Assembly (NCBI RefSeq): GCF_032854445.1
Contig: NC_088300.1
Span: 21,869,608 to 21,933,607 of the forward strand
DNA: 64,000 nt
DNA from: Liolophura sinensis
Taxonomy: Eukaryota; Mollusca; Polyplacophora; Chitonida; Chitonidae
Reading direction: 5' to 3'
This document shows, in pieces, positions 1-12,600 of the stretch. Numbering within the stretch: the stretch's first letter is position 1; each line of letters opens with the position of its first letter. A program made the translations under genes and the position numbers. The notes below the pieces were generated by a model that was given only the letters and a program-made list of their open reading frames with translations, ran no database searches and had not been told where the DNA came from.

Positions 1-172
1 ACTTTCAGTGCAGTTTATGCACATTTTTAATTTGACTTTGGAGACATAACACTGGTTGGATTGACCAGTTTCAAGGCTTCACAAAAAGTATAATCTTATC
101 AGTCAACACAGAATAATGCCTGAATATGCCTGAATAAACAGCTTGCAAACATGCTAAAAGGTTGAAAACCAT
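1..172 (+). repeat. TIR-bearing repeat family B, copy cut by the window edge
   Basis: ACTTTCAGTGCAGTTTATGC to CAAACATGCTAAAAGGTTGA. Its closest relative in the window is 59854-60066. The left terminus lies outside. Confidence 0.65.
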
Positions 173-554
173 CCAAGGCTCTGCTGTGTACACTATTATT
201 TTCATTTATATTTTTAAAAAGCAAGGATTTACATGTAAATTCATGACAAAAATATTCTAGCACTTTTTGTAAGGCATAGCTTCTTCACTGAATTGTTGTA
301 AGATTTAAACTAACAAAGAATGCAGACATTTTTCTCAATTTTCAGAGTTATAACTGATAATTTCAATTTCATTCAATAACATTCATAATGTATGACATTA
401 TACAGCATAATATCAAACCTTGGACAGAAATAATATTTTCGATTAAAGCCACCCTGCAATATAATTATAATTTTTATTTATAAGCATATGACTACTACCA
501 GCTCCAAATCTAGTCTTGCAAACATTGCACAGGCTTTATATGCCTAACACTCAC
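1..554 (-). other. Intron 45 (partial)
   Basis: The intron starts at the donor below exon 45 and runs out of the window. Its far part (1-172) is a copy of the TIR-bearing repeat family; the rest is AT-rich with nothing recognisable. Confidence 0.8.
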
Positions 555-673
555 CTGAGTTCTTGTCTAATAGCATCCCTGCCCTCAGATGCTGTGGTAG
601 GGTACAGCCTCTCCCCCAGCTCTATGGTCTGGTTCACATGAGACATGCCCCCATCTTTCTCCATGGACAGCTC
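555..673 (-). CDS. SYNE1: Exon 45: module copy 3, first section of part c; last exon visible (residues 3070-3108)
   Basis: 119 nt (39 codons plus AG), with acceptor atgtag|GAG and donor AG|GTGAGT. It begins [20 protein letters not shown] and ends [18 protein letters not shown], closely matching the start of exon 39 ([18 protein letters not shown]). A phase-2 intron interrupts this copy after IRQEL, whereas exon 39 continues without a break. The next exon lies beyond position 1. Confidence 0.92.
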
Positions 674-3600
674 CTACATGTAACAACACACAATATATCA
701 AACCAAATTCCTGCCAAGACCATCACAAGCACATTCCAAATGAATACAATATAGATAGTTGAAGAGATGTGATATCAAATGTGAAACTGATGTCAGTTTT
801 ACATGGCTAATAACGTCAAGCATATGGAACTACTCTAATGGCCAACACCATAGTCCTCATAACTGTAATTATGGTTGAGTGCCACCATTATAGGACCATC
901 TTATAATGTGGGCCAGAGTTCCAACCATAATAAAGGCTTTTACCCAACCCTGGAAATACTTTTTTTATTTTGGCATGTGACTAAATGGCAAATCTTCCAG
1001 CTATTCATATTATTAAAAACATTAATTACATGGCAGTTTCATCCTGTGCCAAACTGGTATCTAAATCTCCTGGATACAAGACACTGTTCATGTCCTACAC
1101 CTTATTTCCAGACTTGTTACCTGGAAAATGGCACATAAACTCAGCCCTTCTGAGAATTTAACTATTGCATTCATCACATTTACATTGTTTCCTCTAAGAT
1201 AGAATCAAAATTTCTGCTGAAAGTCACTAAAAATTTCAACAATGTTACAGTGAACATAAAGTCTGCAGTATCTATACATAGACAAATGGATATAGGGCAC
1301 AGTTATCACAGAAAAATATGCAAAAAATTCTGTAAATATGTGGGGATATGGCACTGACGGACAATTCACTCTGAGTAGCCATGTTGTAGAAGCCCTTGTG
1401 AACTTGGCCAATACCTAGCGCTGAAAACATCACATGATAATGGGCTGTCATGGTGAAAAACCTATTAGCTTTCGATTGCCAGTGTGTTTTCTAAAAGTGC
1501 ATAGACAGATATCAATGCAATAAATTGGATTTTGTGGTTAGCTTAAGAGTTGAACTGTTGCATTTTGGGCCATACATTTATGAGCAGGAGACTGAGAACA
1601 GCTGCCTGTGTCACAATGCACTCTGACCTAGCGCCAAACTAAAAGAAACATTGGCCCTTTGAACACAAAACAGACATGGTACTCTTTGGTTGGATCCCAG
1701 GCATTTTTCTTTATATCTTCCCAATGTCACATTGTTTAATACTGATGGTGCGGGAGAGCTCATAGGTATTGTGATGTCACTCTAGATAGCTATATCTTGG
1801 CAAAATGGCGTCACCAAATGAGTGCAATACTACTTTATTAATTAATTCAGATTTAATGGCTGGTTTTATGTTGAATTTAAGCATATGAAGAACTGAAATA
1901 AAGTTGTATGACTCACCTGTAGTTTAGCCAGCCTGTCCTCCACATCCTGTTTATCTCCCTTGAGTTCACAGCACACCTCCAGGCGCTTCTTGAGCATGTC
2001 TATCCAGTCAGAGGACTTCCTGTAAGCCTGCTGGTAAGCCTGGTGATCCTCAGCTGATGACTCCCACTTCTTAATCACATCCTTAAATTAAAAATAACAA
2101 ACATGTCACTACATCCCACTATATACACATGGATTTCTACTTGGGCTATAAAAACGTATATTTATGTTCTGTTCACAGGATACAATATAGTCTTTCTCAC
2201 ACTTGCCCGATGCCAAAATCAGCATGAAAATCACCTGCATAAAAACTAAATGATTTCACAAATGAATCTGAATTGAGACAACATGCACAAATCCAAAATA
2301 CTTTATTCTGATTCGTGTTTTTACGCCATACTTAAGAATGTTTCACTTTCTACAATGGCGGCCAACTTTAGAAGTTATGGAACACAAAACAACTTCTTTA
2401 TGTCATTTGCTAGTCAACTGATAAGTCAGTTCATACGTACTAAGCCATCATGGAAAAGAGCAATGTTTTCTTAACTTTTGACCTGTATAATAAAGGGTAG
2501 CCGTGTACATATTTTTGGACGCATCGCCTGAGGGAGAGAGATTAGTCAAGTGAGTCTTACCTTGATGTTAGAGTTGAGATTCTGGTATCTAGTCTGGAGA
2601 TGGGCTCCTGTATTGACTAGCCGGGGGTCAGACATCTGAAGCTGCCGGGCTGACACCATCAAGTCTTCCACATCAGCCTGTTTTTCACACAGCTCTGTCT
2701 CCCAAACCTACAACAGCAGCAACACAGAATAAATACGAAACATATCCATGATCACAAATTAGACAATATGATGAGATGATATGTAGGATGTACACTCCTT
2801 CATTTACTGAAAACTGCAGAGGTAGCCCTTCACAATCATTTAATGCAATGCCAACCAGGTGATTGAGAGCCCATTGGAGCATAACGTCACTGGTCAAAAG
2901 GCGAAGAGCAGGAGGAAGTAAAAATCCTTCATATTGACCAATATCTTCCATGCTGTCTATAAACCAAGTGTCTCAGTTTGAACCTTTTGTTGTATGTAAC
3001 AAAATGAAAAGCAGCGACCATCAGTTACTTATATTCGACATTTGTAACACATGTGATGTTGAAGTTAAAGAATTAATTAAATGTACAACTTACCTTGAGT
3101 TTTTCCACCNNNNNNNNNNNNNNNNNNNNNNNNNNNNNNNNNNNNNNNNNNNNNNNNNNNNNNNNNNNNNNNNNNNNNNNNNNNNNNNNNNNNNNNNNNN
3201 NNNNNNNNNNNNNNNNNNNNNNNNNNNNNNNNNNNNNNNNNNNNNNNNNNNNNNNNNNNNNNNNNNNNNNNNNNNNNNNNNNNNNNNNNNNNNNNNNNNN
3301 NNNNNNNNNTGTGCCAGTTTATCTTGTAATGAGGACTTGAGTTCCACCTCCTTAACCTTCCCCTCTAGTGTCTTTAACCATTTACTGAGGGAATCACACG
3401 ATGTGTTGTATGTCACCTGAGCCTCCAGGGTGTGCGTCAGGCTTTTCTGGGCCTCTCCCAGAGAATCTGCCAACTCATCCCAGTCAGTCAACAACTGTGA
3501 AAGCTCCCCAGCTATCACTTCTTGACCAACTGAAGCTGTTTGCTGGATTGTCCGTTCTCCGTTTAAAGTCGCCTCTTTCAGCTTAACCTCACCTTGTTTC

Positions 3601-6600
3601 AAGGAGGTAATAAGATCCTGTGTAAGGTAACATTCAGTCGATTTTAGTTCAACACTTCGACACAGTTTTAGCATACAAAACAGTAACAGAACACATAATA
3701 GAAAAGAATCAATTTGCACAAAAAATATTTTTAAATCTTTGACAACTGCATGTGGCAGTTTTATGCAAACTTACAAAAGTGAGAATATCAACATACTAAA
3801 AACCTAATCCTCAAGCACTCATTTCCTTGGTAAAAAGTGACAAAGGAGGAATTGAATAATATTCAGATGTTTATACAATGAACAAGTACGCTATACCTGC
3901 ACGCGATCTCGCCTGGAGTGTATCGTGTGTACGTCTCCAGTGACCTCTGAACACACGGCCAATTTGTCATGGAGTAAGGTCATCCAGTCTCTGCAGCGCT
4001 GTAATGAGTCCTCGTACACTTGATGCTGCTCGACCACTTCCTCACATTTCTTCAGATGTGTCTGTTGATAATGGAGAGAAAAGTTCTACTTTACAACATT
4101 GAGAACAAAACTAGCTGGCACACATCACTTCTTCTACTACAGGTATACAGAGGAAGGCTTCACTGACCTCTTTTAAAAAAAAGCTTGGACAACTTTTTTC
4201 CCCCCTTATTTCATTTAATTTGACTTGTTAAAAGCTACAAATTTTCCGTGGAGAATTCGGAAGAGTTCAAAAGCATTGAGCATAATACTGTACAACATTT
4301 ATAAGCTATGATTGATAAACAGACTTCACCTTCCAGCAAGTTTTACATATTGTAAGCAGCAATGTGATCACGAAAGCTTACCTGAGCTGCAGAATTTAAG
4401 GTCTTGTACTGTGCAGTTATCTGGTCCACTTTGGTGGTAATGTTTGACGAGGAGAGTGCTCTCCCCTTGTCACACAGCTTATCCACAGCTTTCTGATGTG
4501 ATTGTATGTCCTGGCAGCGGATCTGAAAATAAGATGTAAACAGTATTCATTTATTTGATTGGTGTTTTACATGGTACTCAAGAATATTACACTTATACGA
4601 CAGCAGCCAGTATTATGGTGGTGGGAAACCGGGCAGGGCCGGGGGATGGACTCATGACCATCAGCAGGTTGCTGAGAGACCTTCCCACGTATTGCTGGAG
4701 AGGAAGCCAACATGATGTTGGACTTCAACTCACAGTGACTGTAATGGGGGCAGGCTTCTGGGTGAATGAGCCGTGCTGGTGTGATAACCACCTTCTCCAC
4801 TGATGCCCTCCGATTCAAACAGCTATGACACAACATATCTGCATCACCCGTGATGAGGATTCAAGAATTATCATTCTGTTATGGTTGATGAAATTCCTGC
4901 ATTATGAAGCCATGAAGTTGATAAAGCCATCTTTTTTACATGTAATAATTAATATAAATAATGAGTTAACGTGAAAACAGGATGATGAATCAGGTTAACT
5001 GTCTGATGAGGAGTCTCATCCTGCTTAATTTGTGCTAGTTTGTCACTGACTGTGGAAAAATCTCTGAAGAAAAGAATTGACAGAGGACTGGCTGTTTCAT
5101 TGCTGTAACACTGAAACTATAAACCATACCCTGCATTTCTGAAGAGCGGCTTTCTTCTCCTGTAAGGTGTTCTTCAGCTCTCCATCACTTTCCACCTGAG
5201 AGCTCATTTCCTCCATCCAGTTCCTCAGTTCATCGAAGTTGTCATCAAAAGATGACCACTGCATACGACTGCTCTCCAGTTTGCGCTGGGCGTCGTTGAG
5301 ATTATCGTTGAAGTTTTCCCACATGTCACGAAGGGCTCGCAGATCTTGTCTGATAACCTCACGGCCCTCATTAGCAGTGGATGGGTACAGCCTGTCTCCC
5401 GACTCAAGAGCTGAATTGAGCTGACTTAAACCTTCATCCTTTCTGGACATCAGTTCCTGGTTAAAGAATTTTTTCTTAAATTGAAGCAGTTTCTGTTTTT
5501 ATCAAACATCTTTATTTCTAATAAAATTTGGTTTCTCTACACACTGAAACACAATTGTACCTGGACTATCATGATGTTAGACATTTTGTCATGTATCATG
5601 TGATGTGCAACTAGGCTCCCAGAAATCTTAAACCGGACAGCTGTCAGATAGGTGATATTGTCTTAAATAAGATAAAAAAAAACCCTAATGAGATGAGACA
5701 AAATAAACAAGATTTCGTACATGATAAAGCATTCCATTCCCATTATGTTCACCATTTTTATTCATTCTTCATTTCAGTAAAATCTTAGTCTTTCTGTACA
5801 GTTCTAAAACTGCATAACCCTGAAATGTTTCTCCTTTTCTGTTACCCAACAAATCTCTTTAAGTACAGTTTAAACAATTTATGTAGACCTGTCTGACAGG
5901 TTTTGTGCCATTACCTTGACTACAGCCAGTTGTCGGTCCAGCGCTGCCTGGTCGGCGGGAACCTCAGCACACTGATCTAACGCAGCCTGAGCATCGTGTA
6001 ACCAGTCTGTACACTCCTGGTGCTTCATGATGTAGGTTTTGTGCTCGTCTATGTTCTGCTCATGCTTCTCAACTTGTTCCTGTAAAGGTCACATCGTCAT
6101 GATTTATTTATGTATTTATTTGATTGATTGATTACTGTTTTACGCCGTACTCAAGAATATTTCACTTATATGACGGTGGCCATCGTTATGGTGAGAGGAA
6201 ACCGGGCTCTGTGAAACCGAAGACCACACATCATCATGACATCACCTAACACCATGTATTATATTGTAGTTCCGACATACTTTGACCAAGTTGCATTGTG
6301 TTCATTATTAAAGCGAAAAAAAAATTTAAACTGGACAAAGTTCATTCAAAGTTGTTCTTTACTTTTTTAAAGAGCCTAGAATATAGACATATGAGAACCC
6401 ACAGTACAAAGTCAATGCCAGTGAGGTCAAAGTTAATAAGCCTGGGTACTACCTTGGCACTGTTTAGCAATGTTTGAAAGCGTGTGACCATCTGGGTGGC
6501 GTATGTGCCAGTTCGACCGTCTCCAGTGGATTGTGAAATCGTGTCAGCATTGCTCTTTACTTCGTCCACATCAGCCATGTGATGCTGGATGTCCTCTTCC

Positions 6601-9600
6601 AAAGCCTTTCAAAGATAAAACCAAACCTCATTACTTCTCCAGAGCTTTTCACATACAAAGTAAGCAGAAACTGGACTTTCACTGTCTTTCTGAACAGAAG
6701 GCTAGCTAGGGAAAGTAGTCAGCTACTTGTTAGATGAAATAATAACTAATAATAATTAAATGAAATAAAGTAGGAGTTTTGGTCAGTTAGTTGTAGTCAG
6801 TTACTTGCTCAATTTTCTACAGAAGTAGTAGGCTGAAGGCAGCTTTTTAACTGCCTTCCAATAAACCCCCTGAAAAAGTTGCTACCTCAGCAATGAGCAC
6901 ATTAAAAAATTGATTGTATGATTTGTGTCATTCCAGATTTTGTCACCTGAATCATCTGTAACTGTTCCTGTTTGCTGACTAGATCAGGCCTTAGGTTAGA
7001 AAGAGTTCGTAGTCTTGTTTCTGCATCTTTCATCCATGTTGATAACCTGTCGTATTTGCCATCGTACGCCTTCCACTGGTCCAGCGAACTTTCCAATTTT
7101 GTTCTGCACACAAAAAGAAAGACATTTTGCAAATTTTCAGCATTTTTGATCCAAGGCATCTCTACATTCACAGAACTGGATATCAATTTTACCAGTCTCT
7201 ATATAATGCAAGAAAAGCAACAGATAATGCAGAAACCAAGACTGTATGGAAGTAGAATGTCAGATGTTTGTGAGTTATCTCCCTTACTTGGTAATTCCAA
7301 GGTTCTGCATGAGAGTCTTCCAATCTGAATCAGCCTGACTGTGTTTTCCCTCTAGTTGGCTCTGTTTGGTCTGAGGCAACACAGACATCAACATGTTTGC
7401 TTTGGCCGCCACGATCTCACGCTTCTGCTCACCAATCTCAAAACTGGCCTCTAGCTCCTGAAGTTAAATCAAGAACATATTTAGTTACACATTATTTTCA
7501 CATATCACCTACTAGAAATGGGAAAAGCTTTTATCTTTTTTACGTTGCGAAGACATATGTATTTGCACTGATAAAGCACTACATCATTCTCAGAATGTTA
7601 GAAGCATATGAGAACAGATGGCCAAGAACACATTTTCACAAACATCTTAAGCAGTTTTAATTACTTATTTGACTCAACTAACATTTGCCCTCAAAGTTGT
7701 TTAGGAAAAAACTCTCTGGCAAGAAATATCAATGTGTTTTGAGCTCACATGGTTGTTGATATTTTCACACATAATTCTCTGACATTAGCTTGTAACAAAC
7801 TTGATGTAGCAAAAACAAACATTCAAACCTCACTGTGTTCCCCAGTAATCCTACCAGTACTCACCGTTATTGTAGCCAGCTTGGCCTCTGCCCCGTAGCG
7901 GTCACCAATGTCCTGACACCAGCTGACCTTGTCCGCAGCCGCCTGTATCCAGCGGTCCTGGTCCAGCTGTGCGTCCAAGTAATGCTGCTCCAAAGTATCC
8001 TCCAGCATCTCCTCGACTTTGTCAGACTTGTTCAAGGTCGCGTCAAATTTCTTACACAAAACTGATGCGTCACGGGCGAGGTTAGTGGTCTCTGTACAGG
8101 GATATTTCTCGTTTAGTTGGCGCGTCTTTGTTTGCAAGGCTTCGATCCTTTTCTTGTGAGCTTCAAGGTCATCTCGGATATCCTGATACAAAAAGGGAGA
8201 ACTTCACTTCTTCAGCAACCCGCGTAACAAAAATCCCCAACCAAACTAACATTTTGCAGCCTTTGACTCGTTCACACTAAGACATACCTAACGTATTTTA
8301 TTTCAATGTTCATCTGACAAAAATCATTTAAAGGAATAAATGATAGATGTTTGTCGTCATGTAAGAATTTTTTACTTACTTGACAAGTCAGACATTTTAA
8401 GAAGACATTAAAAAAATACAAAGAAAATCATTTAACTTCATCAAACATTGTCATTAATTACCAGCATTTTGTAGACTTCACACCTTAAAGCTGTGATATT
8501 CAACTATACCGATTTCATCTCTTCAAAGTTCCCTTTTCAGAAAATGGCTGTTTTTTTACCTTGCATGCATATAGTCTCTGCATCAAATCTTCATCCGATC
8601 CAGAGACATTGTCTTGTTTGGCCAAGGCATCCTTCACCTGATTTAGCCATTTTGTTTCTTCCTCAATCTCCTTCTGGAGGTCGTGACGCTCCCCCGAAAA
8701 ACTGGTCAAAACTGATTCCAGCTGGTTTGCAAGATCAGATGCACGATCAAACTGCTCCTGAATTTCAGCTTGCTCCTGCAGGAGGGCAGGAATCTCCTGG
8801 TCTCTGTTCAGTCTTCTCAGATCTTCTACTTTTTCATTAATCTCTTCCAGGACTTCCTTAAAGTAAGGAGCCTCTTCCTGTAATCAGAATGAATAATACT
8901 AATAACCATGTTCATACAGTACACAGTTTAGTAGAATGAGAAATACTTCAAGCACACACGAAAATGATATTCAAACCAAATTTTCCACATAAATGATTCA
9001 ATTTTTATAAGGTTGACTTGATCAATTTTATACAAACGTCTACAAATTGCAGACTTACTCTGCCATTGTTTCTGTAGCAAATGTAAATGTTTATAAAAAG
9101 CATAGCTATAGGTATCCATGGGGACAGTGTTAGCTCCTTCAGTAGGTAATTTGAAAATCATAATTCCACACCAATTTGACAATGTTAAAAGTAACCAATT
9201 TTGTTTTGTCAAGTACAAAGTACAAATAACAGTCAATAAAACCTGACATATATCACACCTTAAACTTTTGCAGCCTGGTTTCCACACCAACAACATCATC
9301 AAAGTTGGTGAGGCTGTCCTCCAGCTTAGTTACCATGGTATTGACCCAGGAGCCCACCTCTTCTGACCCAGATTGTAGCTGATCCCAGCAGGCTAACTGA
9401 GCCTCCAGGTTATCTCGCTCCTTCTCCACTGACTGTAGAAACAGAAACTTTACTTTAATAAATTTGACAATGATATACCTGAGATGTTATTATGAATGAA
9501 ACCTCTTCTACTTCTGAATAAAAAACCTGTGTTGTAAGACACGATTCTGTGAATCTTGAGAGAAAAATTTAATAATGACAAAAAGAAAAAAAAAACTTTG

Positions 9601-12600
9601 GTCACTCATAATGAATTCAAAGTTGAATACTCCAGAAAACAGACTAAAGGCTACTACACTAAAGGCTAAAGGGTACTGCCTAAACAGAACCAACTGTGGA
9701 TAAATCTTCAGAATATTCTTCGCATTCGGTAATTTGAAGGATCTGGAATGTCTGCTCTAGTCATCCATACTAATATTAATAATCTTCCGATTCTGTTCTA
9801 TGTTCAGCTTACTCTTCCATTTTAATCAAGGATCTAGGGACTAAGTGTTAAAAGTCATTTGTTGTTTACTCACAGCATTGGTTGTCTCCCATTTGTGATT
9901 GACAGCATCCAGGTCATCCTCTATGACAGCCAGCTCAAAGTCAGGCAAGGATTTTAACTGCTCTAATAGCTGCAGGCCCTTTGTGTTCATGCTGTCGAGT
10001 TGTGTCTGACAGGTGTGAAGTTCAAATTCTGCTGTCTGTAACAACAAGAACAATTTGAATTAACAACATATATAAACAATATCCATACCAAAACAAACGT
10101 CCTGGAAAACTGATCATTTTACCAATTACAGGGCACAAATCATAATTACAAAAGCTTAAGTTGAAGTAATATTTGAAAGATAAAAGGAAATTCACAGTAC
10201 TACAGTTCGGGCTGCAGTCCAGTGAACAAATTTAGTGTCTTTTTCAGAAACAAGTACCTATTCATTTTTTGTAACATATATATTTTAGCAACACTGTTAC
10301 TTCTTTCTGGGCAAGATCCAATGAATTCTACACCATCCTCAGCCAAAGGTTTTTACTGAATTAAAATGAAGTATCTACGAATTTCTACTGTGGCTACATG
10401 ATAGTTCGCATATCTGAGCCATCCTTACCTTATGATGATCTAGGGCTTTCCTGACCTCTGCCTGACTATCACATGAGTTGCTCTTGCTCAGAACAGGGTC
10501 CACATCCTCTAACACACGACCAACACCCTGCTTATTGTCATTGTACTGCTGCCAAAGGGAGACAATCCCGCCGTACTCCTCCTGTTTGGCAGCCAGGGTG
10601 GCCTCTGTGGACTGCCACTCATCTCCCAGCTGTTTGAGCACAGCCTGCACCTCCGGAGCTTTACTGCTGTCCGTCCGCATTATCTGCCTGCCTAGCTCTC
10701 TCAGATGTTCATATTCGGGGTTGTGTGTGCCTACATCATCTCGTAAATCCTGATCAACAACAATACATACATCACATTTCTTCTCTAAGTGAATCTATTT
10801 CATATAATCCTATGAATGATAAATCCACTTGAACAGATAATTGTCTTTCTGTTAAGTTCCATGGTTAAGTTTGCCATATATGGCTGTAATAATACTTCCT
10901 AATTTCCCACCAATTTAAATTGTTGTTTTCAGGGCAAATGTCAGAGTAGGGTTTAAAAATAAAAATAAAAGTTGAAAATCAACTAATTTGTGTAAAATAT
11001 GGACTATCCCAATACCACTTCCTCCTGAAGACCTGTTTATACAATTGGAAAGTCTTAAAGTCATCAAAACATTAAAATTTGAAAACATAAAAAAATATTC
11101 ATAAAACACAAAATAAAATTGATGTCACCTAATGTTGCATAAAGCAATAATTATTCAGTCCCAAATGTAATCTCTCACTAGAACAATTTGCACTCAATGT
11201 CGGACACCTACCTCTATTTCACGGACCAGATCCTTAACTCCTTGTAAATCAGATCTGTTGGCCTTGGCGTTCTCGGCCTGATCCTCTATGGCCTTCACCT
11301 GACCAATCAGCTCTCTACTCCTGTCAATAAAGTCTGTCCACAACTGTGAGACTTCTTCCAGGTGCTCCTGTTTCTGCTGGGTCGCAAAAGCCACTTGGTC
11401 ACACAGATTCTCCATGGTCTGAAGTTCAGAGCCAAAATGCAACATCCTTTGACTTGCACGGTCTTTGATCACAATTTGTGCAGCACTGATTAGTTCGTCA
11501 AGATCTTCCGAATTCTCAACCCATGGGTACATTTTGGACTTCACCTCCTCTAACTCGGCTTTGACCTGATTAACCTCGTCTTCTGTGAGGTCTCCCTTTG
11601 CAAGACGCGCCTTCAGATGTTTCAGCTTTGCTTGTGTGTCTTTGTGCGCTGTGTAGTACTCATCCCACTTCTGACACAATTCTTCTCGGTTTTTCACAAG
11701 ATCCTCCATTTTAGTGTAGCCAGCCATAAGCTTGTCAAAGCGGTCACTGAGAATAACTGCTTCATCATCATTACATGTCTTCACAAGCTCTTTAAACTCC
11801 TCCTGAAGGACATCAAACACAGGCTCCTTGTCTGCGCACTCTCTCTTCATTGCCTGATGAACAGAAGAAAAACCAGGCTGTAAAATGATATAATGAGAAA
11901 TCACATTTCTTCCAGCTGGAGATGAAAAGGTTTTATTCTCCTGTACAGTTGCTTCTACCATGAATAAAGCAGGTTATTTTTTTGTACTTTAGAGGATTTG
12001 AGCTTTATGTTCATGTAAAAAAGAAGTTTTTTATACTTGTCACATTTTTAAAATTTGGCTTCATCTATTTTTAAACCAAATCTGCTATGAATTCTCTTTC
12101 AGGCTGCATGTATTTATAAATGGAGGATTATAAATGTCAGATCCTGAGTTTATAAATTCAGAACATAACAACCTTGCATTACTGCCATACTTCTTGGCTT
12201 GAGTAGTATATCACACTTTACACACCTTGAGTTTGTTTTCTGTATCTGAGACCTCATCTGTATAAATTTCACTTCCTGAGTCTAACTTTCGTTGCATTTT
12301 TTTCACCCATTTCTCAAAGTCTTGTAACCTGACATAAAAGTCCCTCCGATGCTGAAGAGCTCCTGACAACACTGTTTGTCTCTCTGCAGCAGCAGAGTTC
12401 ACATTCTCCCACTTGGCTTTAATAGCCCCCTGTGAATCCTCAACATTCTGCAATCCTTGAGCGTTAAGGTAAGGTCGCAGCTGCTCCAGTTGTCTCTGCA
12501 ATGCTGTGTAGCGTGGCTGATAGCCCCGTACCTCTTCTTGGAGGGCCTATTAAATCAGACAATTTCTTGCCAATTAAAATTAATTAAGTAGAAAACTTTT

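Noticed and set aside
3090-3719. A 209-codon ORF running through the N run
   Set aside because: The N bases are unknown and 200 is not a multiple of three, so the frame across the gap is false as printed. It is replaced by the exon 42 model with the gap collapsed.
11617-11883. Plus-strand ORF opposite exon 29, and similar ones opposite other rod exons (for example 13548-13853)
   Set aside because: Shadows of the codon-biased minus-strand exons; they share no independent features.
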